Counted from the stretch's first letter, positions 1 to 8,256 are shown. The stretch: 64,000 bases of DNA from an uncultured Oscillospiraceae bacterium (GCA_934597165.1 CAKTQP010000002.1:1-64000); one strand, 5' to 3'. Notes: generated by a model from the sequence alone, not told the origin. Numbers and translations: made by a program.

Positions 1-152
1 GGGAGGACAGTGCGGACACCATGAAGGTGGTGGCCAATACCATCTCCAACCTCCGCCGAAAGATGGGCACCGACTGCTGCGGCTGCGACTACATCCAAAC
101 CGTCCCCGGCGGCTATTGCCTCCCGGCGGAGGTGGGGGAGCGGCTCCAGTGA
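1..152 (+). CDS. C-terminal fragment of an OmpR-family response regulator
   Basis: Only the last 49 residues lie in the window, read in the third frame and ending at TGA 150-152. They contain a recognition-helix stretch (VVANTISNLRRKMG) and the closing beta-hairpin (IQTVPGGYCL), which is the usual end of the winged-helix DNA-binding domain of OmpR/PhoB regulators. The receiver domain and any partner kinase are upstream of the window. The protein would bind DNA in the cytoplasm as the output half of a two-component system. The assignment rests on the short C-terminal motif alone, so the regulated process is unknown. Confidence 0.7.
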   Translation, partial: EDSADTMKVVANTISNLRRKMGTDCCGCDYIQTVPGGYCLPAEVGERLQ

Positions 153-203
153 GGGCTGGGGCTGCTGTCTCGAAAAAAAGATAGAAAAAAACGCGGAAAA
201 CAG

Positions 204-232
204 TTGACAAATTGAGGTGGGGTGAGTATAAT
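204..232 (+). promoter_or_regulatory. sigma-A-type promoter of the tRNA-Ala gene
   Basis: A perfect TTGACA (204-209) and TATAAT (227-232) are separated by 17 bases, 28 bases before the tRNA. This is a consensus vegetative promoter, as expected for a stable RNA gene. Confidence 0.9.
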
Positions 233-259
233 ACTCCTTGTTCCCAACGGAACGCATCT

Positions 260-335
<76 letters not shown>

Positions 336-350
336 TCACAGAAATTGTGA

Positions 351-380
351 AAACCTCACTTCTTTGGAAGTGAGGTTTTT
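351..380 (+). terminator. intrinsic terminator of tRNA-Ala
   Basis: An AACCTCACTTC / GAAGTGAGGTT stem with a TTTG loop is followed by a T-run, 16 bases after the tRNA CCA end. Confidence 0.9.
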
Positions 381-496
381 GCTTTATGCAGCAATTTCCG
401 AACGGTTCAGCCCGGTGCTCAACTGCGCAAAATCGCGGTGATAGCGTAGCCATCCACAGCAAAAGCGATCGGTTGGTTTCTCGGCTTCAGGAAGAC

Positions 497-527
497 GGCA
501 GCTTGAACTGGAATAGTTCAAGCCGCC
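497..527 (-). terminator. probable terminator of hcp
   Basis: An inverted repeat GGCGGCTTGAACT / AGTTCAAGCTGCC (minus strand, one mismatch) lies about 20 bases past the hcp stop. The following T-tract is weak (TCTTCC), so efficiency is uncertain. The rest of 381-545 shows no gene. Confidence 0.55.
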
Positions 528-545
528 GTTCCGCGTGAGTCATTG

Positions 546-2141
546 TTATTTGAGGAGTTGCTTCAAATCTTCCTCCGGTGTGGTGATGGGGGCGAGGCCA
601 AAGTTCTCTACGAGGTAGTTCAGCACATTGGGCGAAAGGAACGCCGGCAGCGTGGGGCCAAGGCGAATATGCTTGATGCCCAGATACAGCAGAGTCAGCA
701 GGATGCACACAGCTTTCTGCTCGTACCAAGAGAGCACCATAGACAGCGGCAGATCGTTCACACCGCAGCCAAAAGCGTCAGCCAGGGCAACGGCGATCTG
801 GATGGCGCTGTAAGCGTCGTTGCACTGTCCCACGTCCATCAGACGGGGCAGACCGCCGATGGTGCTCAGGTCAAGGTCGTTGAAGCGGTATTTGCCGCAG
901 GCAAGGGTCAGCACTACGGTATCGGCAGGCGTCTGCTTGACAAACTCCGTGTAGTAATTGCGGCCAGGACGCGCCCCGTCGCAGCCGGCGACCAGGAAGA
1001 AGTGCCGGATCGCGCCGGATTTGACCGCCTCGATGACCTGATCTGCCACGCCAAGCACCGTGCCGCGGGCGAAGCCGGTCATGACCGTGCTGCCGCCGTT
1101 GATGCCAGTGAAAGACTTGTCCTCGGAGTAGCCGCCCAGCTCCAGTGCTTTCTTGATGACCGGGGTGAAGTCCTTATCCGCACCAATATGGGTCATTTCG
1201 GGATAGGACACCATAGCCGTGGTGAACACCCGGTCGGCATAGCTTGCTTTCGGCGGCATCAGACAGTTGGTGGTAAACAGCACCGGCGCGGGAAGCGCCG
1301 CAAATTCCTTCTGTTGGTTCTGCCATGCCGTGCCGAAATTGCCCTTGAGGTGGGAATACTTTTTCAGTTCAGGATAGCCGTGAGCGGGAAGCATTTCACC
1401 GTGGGTGTAGATGTTGATACCTTTGCCCTCGGTCTGCTCCAGCAACAGCTTCAGGTCGTGGAGGTCGTGGCCGGAGATGACGATGAACGGCCCTTTTTCC
1501 ACAGTCAGCGGAACGGTAACAGGCACGGGCGTTCCGTAGCTTTCGGTGTTGGCCTTGTCCAGAAGTGCCATGCACTTGAGGTTCTTCTCGCCCACTTCCA
1601 TCACGATGGGCAGCAGCTCGTCCATGCCCCAGTCCTCGCCTATGGCAAAGAGCGCCTTTTCAAAGAAATCGTTTACTTCTGCATCGGTATAGCCCAAGAT
1701 CATGGCATGGTGGGCATAGGCTGCCATACCACGGACACCGAACAGGATAAGAGATTTGAGACTGCGCACGTCCTCTTGGGCATTCCAAAGTTGCGCCATA
1801 TCATAGTCAGATGTTCGGCCGCACGCGGCAGTACAGGCAGTACAGTTGGGCACCAGTCTCGCCTTTTCCCCATGCACCCGGTCGATCAGCTGGCGCAGGG
1901 TCTTTTCATGAAAGTTCACATTGGTGACGGTGGCAAATAGCCCCGCGATCATCAGCTGCCAAGTCCCTGCGTTCACATCAGGTGCGTTATCCGCCGCACG
2001 TGCCAGCCCTACCAGCGCGCCGGTCAGCTCGTCCTGGAGCTTCGCCACATCGGCGGTCTTGCCGCATACACCTGCATTGCCCGTACAGCCAGTGCAACCC
2101 GCCGTCTGCTCACACTGAAAACAAAACATCTTTCGATCCAT
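546..2141 (-). CDS. hcp: hybrid-cluster protein (hydroxylamine / NO reductase)
   Basis: This 531-residue protein matches the Hcp family in length and motifs. The N-terminus has a dense cysteine cluster (C7, C10, C16, C19, C26) for the cubane iron-sulfur centre. Downstream are the hybrid-cluster ligand neighbourhoods, including TTNCLMPP, GCDGARPGRNYY and LACGKYRFN. Hcp is a cytoplasmic metalloenzyme that reduces hydroxylamine in vitro and is linked to nitric-oxide detoxification in anaerobes. The start follows a GTGAGG ribosome site. It is transcribed divergently from a Crp/Fnr-family regulator 205 bases away, the usual arrangement for HcpR-type control, and a GGAAAT palindrome lies just upstream. 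No hcr reductase gene is adjacent, so the electron donor is not identified. Confidence 0.95.
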   Translation of the reverse strand: MDRKMFCFQCEQTAGCTGCTGNAGVCGKTADVAKLQDELTGALVGLARAADNAPDVNAGTWQLMIAGLFATVTNVNFHEKTLRQLIDRVHGEKARLVPNCTACTAACGRTSDYDMAQLWNAQEDVRSLKSLILFGVRGMAAYAHHAMILGYTDAEVNDFFEKALFAIGEDWGMDELLPIVMEVGEKNLKCMALLDKANTESYGTPVPVTVPLTVEKGPFIVISGHDLHDLKLLLEQTEGKGINIYTHGEMLPAHGYPELKKYSHLKGNFGTAWQNQQKEFAALPAPVLFTTNCLMPPKASYADRVFTTAMVSYPEMTHIGADKDFTPVIKKALELGGYSEDKSFTGINGGSTVMTGFARGTVLGVADQVIEAVKSGAIRHFFLVAGCDGARPGRNYYTEFVKQTPADTVVLTLACGKYRFNDLDLSTIGGLPRLMDVGQCNDAYSAIQIAVALADAFGCGVNDLPLSMVLSWYEQKAVCILLTLLYLGIKHIRLGPTLPAFLSPNVLNYLVENFGLAPITTPEEDLKQLLK

Positions 2142-2169
2142 CGTAAAATCCTCACTTTCTTTCCTCTAT

Positions 2170-2187
2170 ATTTCCGTACGTGGAAAT
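2170..2187. promoter_or_regulatory. palindromic candidate operator upstream of hcp
   Basis: ATTTCC-N6-GGAAAT is a perfect inverted repeat centred about 37 bases before the hcp start codon. Its size and symmetry fit a dimeric Crp/Fnr-family protein, and the divergent regulator is the obvious candidate. Binding is inferred, not shown. Confidence 0.5.
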
Positions 2188-2288
2188 GGTCACGACCTAC
2201 CACGGAATGAATGTTCCACTGTTCTGCAAAGCTGTTTTCGCTGCGTGCTCCAATCTGCTGCAGCAGGGAACCTCCTTGCTTTTGTGAC

Positions 2289-2333
2289 TTGATTATAGTA
2301 CAATCAAATCAACAAGTCGGTTGAATTTTCAAC
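2289..2333. promoter_or_regulatory. two inverted repeats in the hcp/regulator intergenic region
   Basis: TTGATT-N7-AATCAA (2289-2307) and GTTGAA-TT-TTCAAC (2320-2333) lie just upstream of the Crp/Fnr-type gene. The first overlaps TATAGT on the plus strand and TATAAT on the minus strand, so it could cover both divergent promoters. The half sites resemble FNR-type TTGAT boxes, although the spacing is not the classical one. Confidence 0.4.
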
Positions 2334-2346
2334 GAAAGAGGATGTT

Positions 2347-3009
2347 ATGAAAGATTTTTTGCCTGTGATCCGTTCTGCTCCGCTTTTCTCCGGCATCTCT
2401 GAGGAGGAGCTGACCGCGATGCTCTCCTGCCTCAGAGCCGAAAAAAAGAACTTCCCGAAGGAAGCCTTTGTGCTGCGTGCCGGCGATACGGCGGACTCGA
2501 TTGGTTTTGTACTGTCAGGAACAGTTCTGATTATCCAGGAGGACATCTGGGGAAACCGCAATATTCTTTCCAAAGCGGGACCGGGACAGACCTTTGCAGC
2601 TGCATTTGCCTGTGCTGCCGGTGCCAGACTGAATGTGGGCGTCCTAGCGGAAACACCCGTCACCGCCATGTTCTTGAATGTAAAGCGCATTCTGGATGTG
2701 TGTCCGTCCACCTGCGCACACCACAGCCGAGTGATCCGAAACCTCCTCAGCGAACTTGCCGAGAAAAATCTGCGATTTAACGAAAAACTCACGCATATGG
2801 GACAGCGTACCACACGGTCAAAGATGATGTCCTACCTTTCTGCAGAAGCACAGCGGCTTGGAACCTACGAATTTGACATTTCGTTTTCAAGGCAGCAGCT
2901 TGCGGATTATCTTGGCGTCGAGCGCAGCGGACTGTCGCTGGAACTTGGAAAGATGAAAAAGGACGGAATTCTTGATTATCACAAGAGCCATTTTGTTTTG
3001 AGGGTATAG
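2347..3009 (+). CDS. Crp/Fnr-family transcriptional regulator, HcpR-like
   Basis: This 220-residue protein has an N-terminal cyclic-nucleotide-binding-type beta-barrel (about residues 10-125, with LFSGISEEEL and a GDTADSIGFVLSG strand-turn) and a C-terminal winged helix (about 150-218, with RQQLADYLGVERSGLSLELG). It lacks the N-terminal cysteine cluster of true FNR. The start has a GAAAGAGG ribosome site. Because it sits head-to-head with hcp, it probably controls the response to nitric oxide or nitrite as HcpR proteins do, but this is inferred from position. It ends before a strong terminator and appears monocistronic. Confidence 0.85.
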   Translation: MKDFLPVIRSAPLFSGISEEELTAMLSCLRAEKKNFPKEAFVLRAGDTADSIGFVLSGTVLIIQEDIWGNRNILSKAGPGQTFAAAFACAAGARLNVGVLAETPVTAMFLNVKRILDVCPSTCAHHSRVIRNLLSELAEKNLRFNEKLTHMGQRTTRSKMMSYLSAEAQRLGTYEFDISFSRQQLADYLGVERSGLSLELGKMKKDGILDYHKSHFVLRV

Positions 3010-3074
3010 CAGCTTAACGCCATAAAGGGGAATATCCGTTGCACGGAATGGTTTATACGATCATAAAAAACGTG

Positions 3075-3116
3075 AAAGGTCGGGAGCGTACGAAATGACG
3101 CTGCCGACCTTTTTTG
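3075..3116. terminator. bidirectional terminator between the regulator and the toxin gene
   Basis: The stem AAAGGTCGG-GAGCGT / ACGCT-GCCGACCTTT has one mismatch. A T-run lies on the plus side and an A-rich stretch on the other, so it could end transcripts from both converging units. Confidence 0.8.
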
Positions 3117-3176
3117 TGGGGGTTCCGAGGGACGCACCAACGGCAAGCAGGGGAAGTGAAGCCACACTTGCCATGT

Positions 3177-3515
3177 TTATTCTGTTGCAGTGTCTTCCGG
3201 CAAGTCCCGGAATAGGACGTTCAGATAATCCCGTCGGGCATACAGCACACGATCCACATAGACGTCCTGCCCATTCACCCGGTAGAACACCATGTAGCTG
3301 CCGCTGACCAGGAAGCTGTAGTCCTCTCTGTTGTCGGCAATGGTGGAAAGGGGGGTGCCCATTTGAGGAAAGTGTTCCAGCTTGTCGACTGCATCCAGGA
3401 TGCGGTTGACGACATGCTCCGCAGCGGAGCGATTTTGCAGCTCCAGCACAATGTAGTCCCAAATCCCGTCCAAGTCCCGACGAGCCGCCAGGGTATAATG
3501 GATGTTATTCTTCAT
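3177..3515 (-). CDS. type II toxin, ParE/RelE superfamily
   Basis: This 112-residue basic protein has the ParE/RelE toxin layout: an N-terminal YTLAARRDLDGIWDYI helix, then an HFPQMGTPL loop and a C-terminal SYMVFYRVNGQDVYVDRVLYARRDYLNVLF strand set. ParE proteins poison gyrase and RelE proteins cleave mRNA; the sequence does not decide which applies here. The start overlaps the antitoxin gene by 11 bases, so translation is probably coupled. The C-terminal tail (PEDTATE) is a little longer than in many relatives. Confidence 0.85.
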   Translation of the reverse strand: MKNNIHYTLAARRDLDGIWDYIVLELQNRSAAEHVVNRILDAVDKLEHFPQMGTPLSTIADNREDYSFLVSGSYMVFYRVNGQDVYVDRVLYARRDYLNVLFRDLPEDTATE

Positions 3516-3774
3516 CGGCTCTCACGCGAAAATGCGCCCTCACTTCTTCAGGGGTCAACCACCCCTCCGTCTCCCCAGACCGCCGTCCCTTGGCCAGCTC
3601 GTTCATCAGACGGATAGTGGCCTGGGTCTTCTCGTAGTCCTGGAGATCGACGATGGCGTATTTCCCGCGCCCGTTCTTGGTCAGAAAGACAGGAGCGCCT
3701 TCAGAGACGTCACGGAGCACGTCGGTGTAGTTGCGCAGATCGGAGATCGGTCGAATGTTCGGCATAGCGTTCAA
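3505..3774 (-). CDS. Phd/YefM-family antitoxin
   Basis: This 89-residue protein carries an N-terminal Phd/YefM DNA-binding fold (PNIRPISDLRNYTDVLRDV, then APVFLTKNGRGKYAIVDLQDYEK) followed by a charged, probably disordered tail that would wrap the toxin. It precedes and overlaps the toxin gene, the classical antitoxin-first order. A GGAG ribosome site precedes the ATG. An inverted repeat covers its promoter, fitting autorepression by the toxin-antitoxin complex. Confidence 0.88.
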   Translation of the reverse strand: MNAMPNIRPISDLRNYTDVLRDVSEGAPVFLTKNGRGKYAIVDLQDYEKTQATIRLMNELAKGRRSGETEGWLTPEEVRAHFRVRADEE

Positions 3775-3788
3775 CTCCTTTCCCCCTT

Positions 3789-3846
3789 AGTATACCGAAA
3801 TCTGCTGTAATATTCAACAGCAAATTTGGCGATAAACCAAACAGCA
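3789..3846 (-). promoter_or_regulatory. promoter and operator of the toxin-antitoxin operon
   Basis: On the minus strand TTGAAT (3812-3817) and TATACT (3789-3794) are 17 bases apart. An inverted repeat TGCTGT-N8-ACAGCA (3803-3822) overlaps the -35 and spacer, and a third half site ACAGCA is at 3841-3846. This layout fits cooperative autorepression by the antitoxin-toxin complex. Confidence 0.7.
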
Positions 3847-3849
3847 AAC

Positions 3850-3880
3850 GCGCCCCGGAACGGGACAAGTTCCGGGGCGC
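3850..3880 (-). terminator. probable terminator of the lipoprotein gene
   Basis: GCGCCCCGGAA / TTCCGGGGCGC forms a perfect 11-bp stem 50 bases past the lipoprotein stop. The minus-strand downstream tract is only moderately T-rich (GTTTGCTGTTTGGTTT). Confidence 0.65.
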
Positions 3881-3931
3881 TGCGCAGAAGAGAAAGAGAA
3901 GGTATCAGATCGCTGTCATCTGACCAGAACG

Positions 3932-4639
3932 TCAGGGCGTATAGACTCTGGTGATGTTGGTGATGACACCGTTCTCCACGGTAGCAGTGGTGTTGTTGAC
4001 GTTGAAGCTGTTGCCGTCGTCCTTCAGGGTGGTCATATCCTGTGCGGTCAGCTTCTTGTTGTCGTTGTTGGCATTGTCGATCAGCTCGAACTTGTCGCCC
4101 AGGGGCAGGGTAGTGGTGCCTACTTCCTGATAGGTCTTGGCGTCGTTCTCCTTCACCTGATAGTAGGTGCCGCCGTCGCCGGGGAACAGGGTGATGCCAC
4201 CGTTGTCATAGCCGCCGTTGATGGCGACGCCGCCGGTCTTGATCTCCTCGATCTTGGTGATCTTAACCGCCTCACCACCTGCGGTGATGGTGTCACCGGC
4301 CTTGAGCTGGCTCACTTCCACCGCGTCGAACAGCTCCTGTTCGTAGACCTTCATGGTCAGGGTGATCTTGTCCCCGTCCTTTTTCACGTCAGCAGCGGCG
4401 AAGGAGACAGGGGCGTTGAAGCCCTCCTGGGGGTGCTCCAGGTCGATGTTGGCCACGGGGGTGGGCTTGATGCTCTTTGCTTCGGTGGCAGGCGCTGTGG
4501 ACTGAGCAGGTTCCGCAGGCTGAGAGGTCTGGGCGCTCTGGCTGGGCTGGGTGCTCTGGGAAGAGTTGGCCTGGTTGGTGGAACAGGCGGTCAGAGCGGT
4601 CAAGCAGAGGGCGGTGACCAGGATCGTCAGTTTTTTCAT
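3932..4639 (-). CDS. secreted lipoprotein of unknown function
   Basis: This 235-residue protein begins MKKLTILVTALCLTALTACS, a lipoprotein signal peptide with lipobox LTAC. A Ser/Gln/Pro/Thr-rich linker follows (about residues 21-60), typical of a flexible tether to the outer membrane leaflet. The rest (about 75-235) is acidic and predicted beta-rich, with no recognised motif. I moved the start to 4639 because GAAAGGAG lies at proper distance there and the upstream extension has no signal character. It is a single-gene unit with its own promoter and terminator. Its function cannot be named. Confidence 0.85.
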   Translation of the reverse strand: MKKLTILVTALCLTALTACSTNQANSSQSTQPSQSAQTSQPAEPAQSTAPATEAKSIKPTPVANIDLEHPQEGFNAPVSFAAADVKKDGDKITLTMKVYEQELFDAVEVSQLKAGDTITAGGEAVKITKIEEIKTGGVAINGGYDNGGITLFPGDGGTYYQVKENDAKTYQEVGTTTLPLGDKFELIDNANNDNKKLTAQDMTTLKDDGNSFNVNNTTATVENGVITNITRVYTP

Positions 4640-4703
4640 GGAAAAAGACTCCTTTCTAAGGGTGTAAAGGGGTTGATGGACGCTCGTCCCTTCTTCGCAG
4701 TCT

Positions 4704-4732
4704 AGTTTACGGAAAATTTTTGTTGTTCTCAA
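4704..4732 (-). promoter_or_regulatory. promoter of the lipoprotein gene
   Basis: TTGAGA (4727-4732) and TAAACT (4704-4709) on the minus strand have 17-base spacing, 65 bases before the start codon. Confidence 0.6.
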
Positions 4733-4835
4733 GGAAGGTTTCCTTACAGTTTGTTTAAGGATGTGTTACAAATTGGTGACTTGTCCGTAACTTCCTGTCT
4801 TTCCAATGGGTAGCGGGGAAAATATTCGTAAAAAC

Positions 4836-4864
4836 TTGACAATCCACGCCGTTTTCTCTATAAT
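4836..4864 (+). promoter_or_regulatory. promoter of the valS T-box transcript
   Basis: Perfect TTGACA (4836-4841) and TATAAT (4859-4864) with a 17-base spacer. The transcript would start near 4871, at the beginning of the T-box leader. Confidence 0.92.
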
Positions 4865-4871
4865 GAAAACA

Positions 4872-5132
4872 ATATCGCATAAAAACGAGGAAGGGAAGGA
4901 AGTACACACTCCATCCAGCCTAGAGACGGAGCGGTCGGTGGAAGCTCCGGTGGGTCAGTGTGGAAGGGTCGTCCCAGAGTTCCGGATGTGAACCGCTCCG
5001 CGAGAGCGCTAGCGTCCGGCGTCACCCCTGCGTTAAAGGGTTGAGTGCAGGCAGAAAACGCTGCCTGAATTCAGGTGGTACCACGGACAAGTTTCGCCCT
5101 GAGCATAGTTTCTCTATGCGCAGGGCTTTTTT
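4872..5132 (+). promoter_or_regulatory. valine-specific T-box leader of valS
   Basis: The canonical T-box sequence AGGTGGTACCACGG is at 5073-5086. The base of Stem I can be paired as GGAGCGGT (4928-4935) with ACCGCTCC (4993-5000), placing GTG (4989-4991) followed by A in the specifier position, which is a valine codon. The leader ends with terminator GCCCTGAGCATAG / CTATGCGCAGGGC and a T-run (5096-5132). Uncharged tRNA-Val would pair at the specifier and T-box to favour antitermination and valS expression. Small open frames inside this leader are not real genes. Confidence 0.93.
5096..5132 (+). terminator. T-box attenuator terminator
   Basis: A stem of about 12 bp with mismatches and a loop TTTCT is followed by TTTTTT, immediately after the T-box sequence. 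It is the default off structure of the leader. Confidence 0.9.
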
Positions 5133-5163
5133 GTTTGTAGAATAGAAGGAGTGAACGAACACA

Positions 5164-7791
5164 ATGGCAAAAGAATTACCGAAAGTATATGACCCCAAAG
5201 AGGTAGAATCTCGGATTTACGAACAGTGGGAAACGAACGGCTGTTTCCGCGGTCACCGTGACCCCAACAAGAAGCCCTTCACCATCGTCATGCCCCCTCC
5301 CAACGTCACCGGCCAGCTCCACATGGGCCACGCCATGGATGCCACCCTCCAGGACATCCTCATCCGCTTCAAGCGGATGCAGGGCTACGCCGCTCTGTGG
5401 GTTCCCGGCACCGACCACGCCGGCATCGCCACCCAGATCAAGGTGGAAGAAGACCTGAGAGTCAACGAGGGCAAGACCCGCTACGACCTGGGGCGCGAAA
5501 AGTTCCTGGAACGGGTCTGGGCTTGGAAGGAAAAGTACGGCAACCGCATTGTTGAGCAGCAGAAGAAGCTGGGCTCCTCCTGTGACTGGGAGCGCTCCCG
5601 CTTCACCATGGACGAGGGCTGCTCCAAGGCTGTCCGAGAGGTGTTCGTCTCCCTGTACGAAAAGGATCTCATCTATCGCGGCAGCCGCATCATCAACTGG
5701 TGCCCCAACTGCGTCACCGCTCTGTCTGACGCCGAAGTGGAATACGTGGACAAGCCCGGCCACCTGTGGCATATGCGCTACCCGCTGACCGACGGCAGCG
5801 GCTACCTGGTGGTCGCCACCACCCGTCCGGAGACCATGATGGGCGACACCGGCGTGGCTGTCAACCCCAACGACGAGCGGTATAAGGATCTGGTGGGCAA
5901 GACCTGTATCCTGCCCATCATGAACCGGGAGATCCCCATCGTGGCCGACGAGTATGTCGAAATGGACTTCGGCACCGGCTGCGTCAAGATGACCCCCGCC
6001 CACGACCCCAACGACTTCGAGGTGGGTCTGCGCCACAACCTGGAGGTCATCCGCGTCCTGGACGACAACGGCAAGGTCAATGAGAACGGCGGCAAGTACA
6101 ACGGCATGGATCGTTACGAGTGCCGGAAGGCGGTCGTGAAGGATCTGGAAGAGCTGGGTCTGATGGAAAAGATCGAGGACTACAGCCATAACGTGGGCAC
6201 CTGCTACCGCTGCCACAACGACGTGGAACCCATCATCTCCGCTCAGTGGTTCGTCAAGATGGAACCCCTGGCCAAGGAAGCCATGCGGGTGGTCAAGGAC
6301 GGCGAAGTGAAGTTCGTCCCTGAACGTTTCTCTAAGACCTACCTGAACTGGATGGAGAACGTCCACGACTGGTGCATCTCCCGTCAGCTCTGGTGGGGTC
6401 ATCAGATCCCCGCTTGGTACTGCGACGACTGCGGCGAGATCACTGTTGACCGGGAAGACCCCACCCAGTGCAAGCACTGCGGCAGCAAGAACATCCGTCG
6501 GGAAGAGGACGTGCTGGACACCTGGTTCTCCTCCGCCCTGTGGCCCTTCTCCACCCTGGGTTGGCCGGAAAAGACCCCCGACCTGGACTACTTCTATCCC
6601 ACCGATGTGCTGGTCACCGGCTATGACATCATCTTCTTCTGGGTGGCCAGAATGATCTTCTCCGCCTGTGAGCACACCGGCACCTATCCGTTCCACACCG
6701 TCTTTATCCACGGCCTGGTGCGGGACAGCCAGGGCCGCAAGATGTCTAAGAGCCTGGGCAATGGCATCGACCCCTTGGAGATGATCGACCAGTACGGCTG
6801 TGATGCCCTCCGGTACAACCTCATCACCGGCAACAGCCCCGGCAACGACACCCGGTTCTTCACGGAAAAGTGCGAGGCCATGCGGAACTTCTGCAACAAG
6901 ATCTGGAACGCCTCCCGTTTCCTCCTCATGAACCTGACCATCGACCAGTGCAAGCTGCCCGAAAAGCTGGAGCTGGAGGACAAGTGGATCCTGCACAAGC
7001 TCAACAACGTCATCGGCGAAGTGACCACCAATATGGAACACTACGAGCTGGGCGTGGCCGCACAGAAGCTGTACGACTTCATCTGGGACACCTATTGCGA
7101 CTGGTATATCGAGCTGACCAAGTCCCGTCTGTCCGGTGAGGATCAGGCGGCCAAGGAACAGGCTCAGCAGGTGCTGTGCTATGTCCTGACCGACATCCTC
7201 AAGATGCTGCACCCCTTCATGCCCTTTATCTCCGAAGAGATTTGGCAGGCACTGCCTCATGACGGCGACTTCCTCATGCTTCAGGATTGGCCTGTGGTCC
7301 AGGAAGCCTTCCAGTTCCCCGAGGACGCGGAAGCGATGGAAAAGATCATGGCCGCCATCAAGGGCATCCGTGCCCGCCGCGCCGAGATGAACGTCGTCCC
7401 CTCTCGGAAGGCCGAGCTGCGCATCACCACCGACCAGCCTGCCGTCTTCCAGCTGGGCATCCCCTTCATTCAGCGCCTGGCCTTCACCACTGACGTGACC
7501 ATCACCGACGAAGTGCCCACCGACCTGAATGGCCTGGTCAGCGTGGTCACCGCCGACGCCAAGCTGTATATCCCCCTGGCTGAGCTGGTGGACCTGGCTG
7601 CCGAGCGCAAGCGCCTGAGCAAGGAGCTGGAGAAGAAGAAGAAGTACCTGGGCGGCATCGAAAAGAAGCTGTCCAACGAGAAGTTCCTGGCCAAGGCACC
7701 CGAGGACGTCATCCAGCGGGAGCGGGACAACATGGCCAAGGCGCAGAAGGAAATCCAGCAGCTGGAAAGCTCTCTGGCAGACCTGGGCTGA
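5164..7791 (+). CDS. valS: valyl-tRNA synthetase
   Basis: This 875-residue class I synthetase charges tRNA-Val in the cytoplasm. The HIGH motif is HMGH (residues 53-56) within PPPNVTGQLHMGH, and the KMSKS motif is at 526-530. Between them lies the editing (CP1) insertion with zinc-type cysteines (WCPNC, CYRCHND, CDDCG and CKHCG). An anticodon-binding region follows, and the last 65 residues form the Lys/Glu-rich coiled coil typical of ValRS. The length is normal for bacteria. A GGAG ribosome site precedes the ATG. The upstream T-box with a GTG specifier independently supports the identity. Confidence 0.98.
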   Translation: MAKELPKVYDPKEVESRIYEQWETNGCFRGHRDPNKKPFTIVMPPPNVTGQLHMGHAMDATLQDILIRFKRMQGYAALWVPGTDHAGIATQIKVEEDLRVNEGKTRYDLGREKFLERVWAWKEKYGNRIVEQQKKLGSSCDWERSRFTMDEGCSKAVREVFVSLYEKDLIYRGSRIINWCPNCVTALSDAEVEYVDKPGHLWHMRYPLTDGSGYLVVATTRPETMMGDTGVAVNPNDERYKDLVGKTCILPIMNREIPIVADEYVEMDFGTGCVKMTPAHDPNDFEVGLRHNLEVIRVLDDNGKVNENGGKYNGMDRYECRKAVVKDLEELGLMEKIEDYSHNVGTCYRCHNDVEPIISAQWFVKMEPLAKEAMRVVKDGEVKFVPERFSKTYLNWMENVHDWCISRQLWWGHQIPAWYCDDCGEITVDREDPTQCKHCGSKNIRREEDVLDTWFSSALWPFSTLGWPEKTPDLDYFYPTDVLVTGYDIIFFWVARMIFSACEHTGTYPFHTVFIHGLVRDSQGRKMSKSLGNGIDPLEMIDQYGCDALRYNLITGNSPGNDTRFFTEKCEAMRNFCNKIWNASRFLLMNLTIDQCKLPEKLELEDKWILHKLNNVIGEVTTNMEHYELGVAAQKLYDFIWDTYCDWYIELTKSRLSGEDQAAKEQAQQVLCYVLTDILKMLHPFMPFISEEIWQALPHDGDFLMLQDWPVVQEAFQFPEDAEAMEKIMAAIKGIRARRAEMNVVPSRKAELRITTDQPAVFQLGIPFIQRLAFTTDVTITDEVPTDLNGLVSVVTADAKLYIPLAELVDLAAERKRLSKELEKKKKYLGGIEKKLSNEKFLAKAPEDVIQRERDNMAKAQKEIQQLESSLADLG

Positions 7792-7847
7792 GAAAAGTTT
7801 TGCGTCCCTGACGGAATTTGATAAAATTTAACAGTCTTATCCACTAT

Positions 7848-7885
7848 AATCACCTTATACCCTTCGGGTATGAGGTGATTTTTTT
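7848..7885 (+). terminator. intrinsic terminator of valS
   Basis: AATCACCT-ATACCC / GGGTAT-GAGGTGATT with a TTCG tetraloop is followed by seven T. A second perfect 7-bp hairpin, CCAGTGG-ACAC-CCACTGG (7886-7903), follows directly and lies in the spoIIAA leader. Confidence 0.92.
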
Positions 7886-7929
7886 CCAGTGGACACCCAC
7901 TGGATGGAACGAAAGCGAGACGAGACGTG

Positions 7930-8250
7930 ATGCCACTAAACTGTACGATAACTGGACGAAAGCTGATGATACAAATGAGCGGGGAAGTAGACCACCACCG
8001 GGCAAAGGAGCTGATGCAGGAGCTGGAACGGAAGGTAGAGCTGTACTGCCCCAGCGCCCTGACCCTAGACCTGTCTGGCGTGACCTTCATGGATTCCTCC
8101 GGCATTGCCGTCCTGCTCCGGGCCTACCGGCGGATGCGGGAGACGGAGGGGCAGTTTGAGGTCGTCGGCGTGCCGGGACAGGCCGGGCGGATGCTGCAGG
8201 CGGCGGGGCTGCATAAGATCATCCCCATGGCCTTTGAAAGGAAGGAGTGA
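7930..8250 (+). CDS. spoIIAA: anti-sigma F factor antagonist
   Basis: This 106-residue STAS-domain protein is the first gene of a spoIIAA-spoIIAB-sigF operon. The phosphorylation motif FMDSSGIAVLL is at residues 53-63, with Ser56/Ser57 as the acceptor region. In sporulating Firmicutes the dephosphorylated protein releases sigma F from SpoIIAB in the forespore. A GTG at 7927 abuts the ATG at 7930; I chose the ATG because the MPLNCTI start aligns with usual SpoIIAA starts. The ribosome site (GAGACGAG) is weak. Confidence 0.9.
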   Translation: MPLNCTITGRKLMIQMSGEVDHHRAKELMQELERKVELYCPSALTLDLSGVTFMDSSGIAVLLRAYRRMRETEGQFEVVGVPGQAGRMLQAAGLHKIIPMAFERKE

Positions 8251-8256
8251 GTACAT

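Noticed and set aside
3177..3774. Toxin-antitoxin pair considered as part of a mobile element
   Set aside because: No transposase, integrase, terminal repeats or composition change were found around it.
4806..5145. Two small frames of 61 codons upstream of valS
   Set aside because: They lie entirely within the promoter and T-box leader structure.
5176..7260. A 694-residue minus-strand frame
   Set aside because: It is antisense to valS, with the same low-complexity GC-shadow composition.
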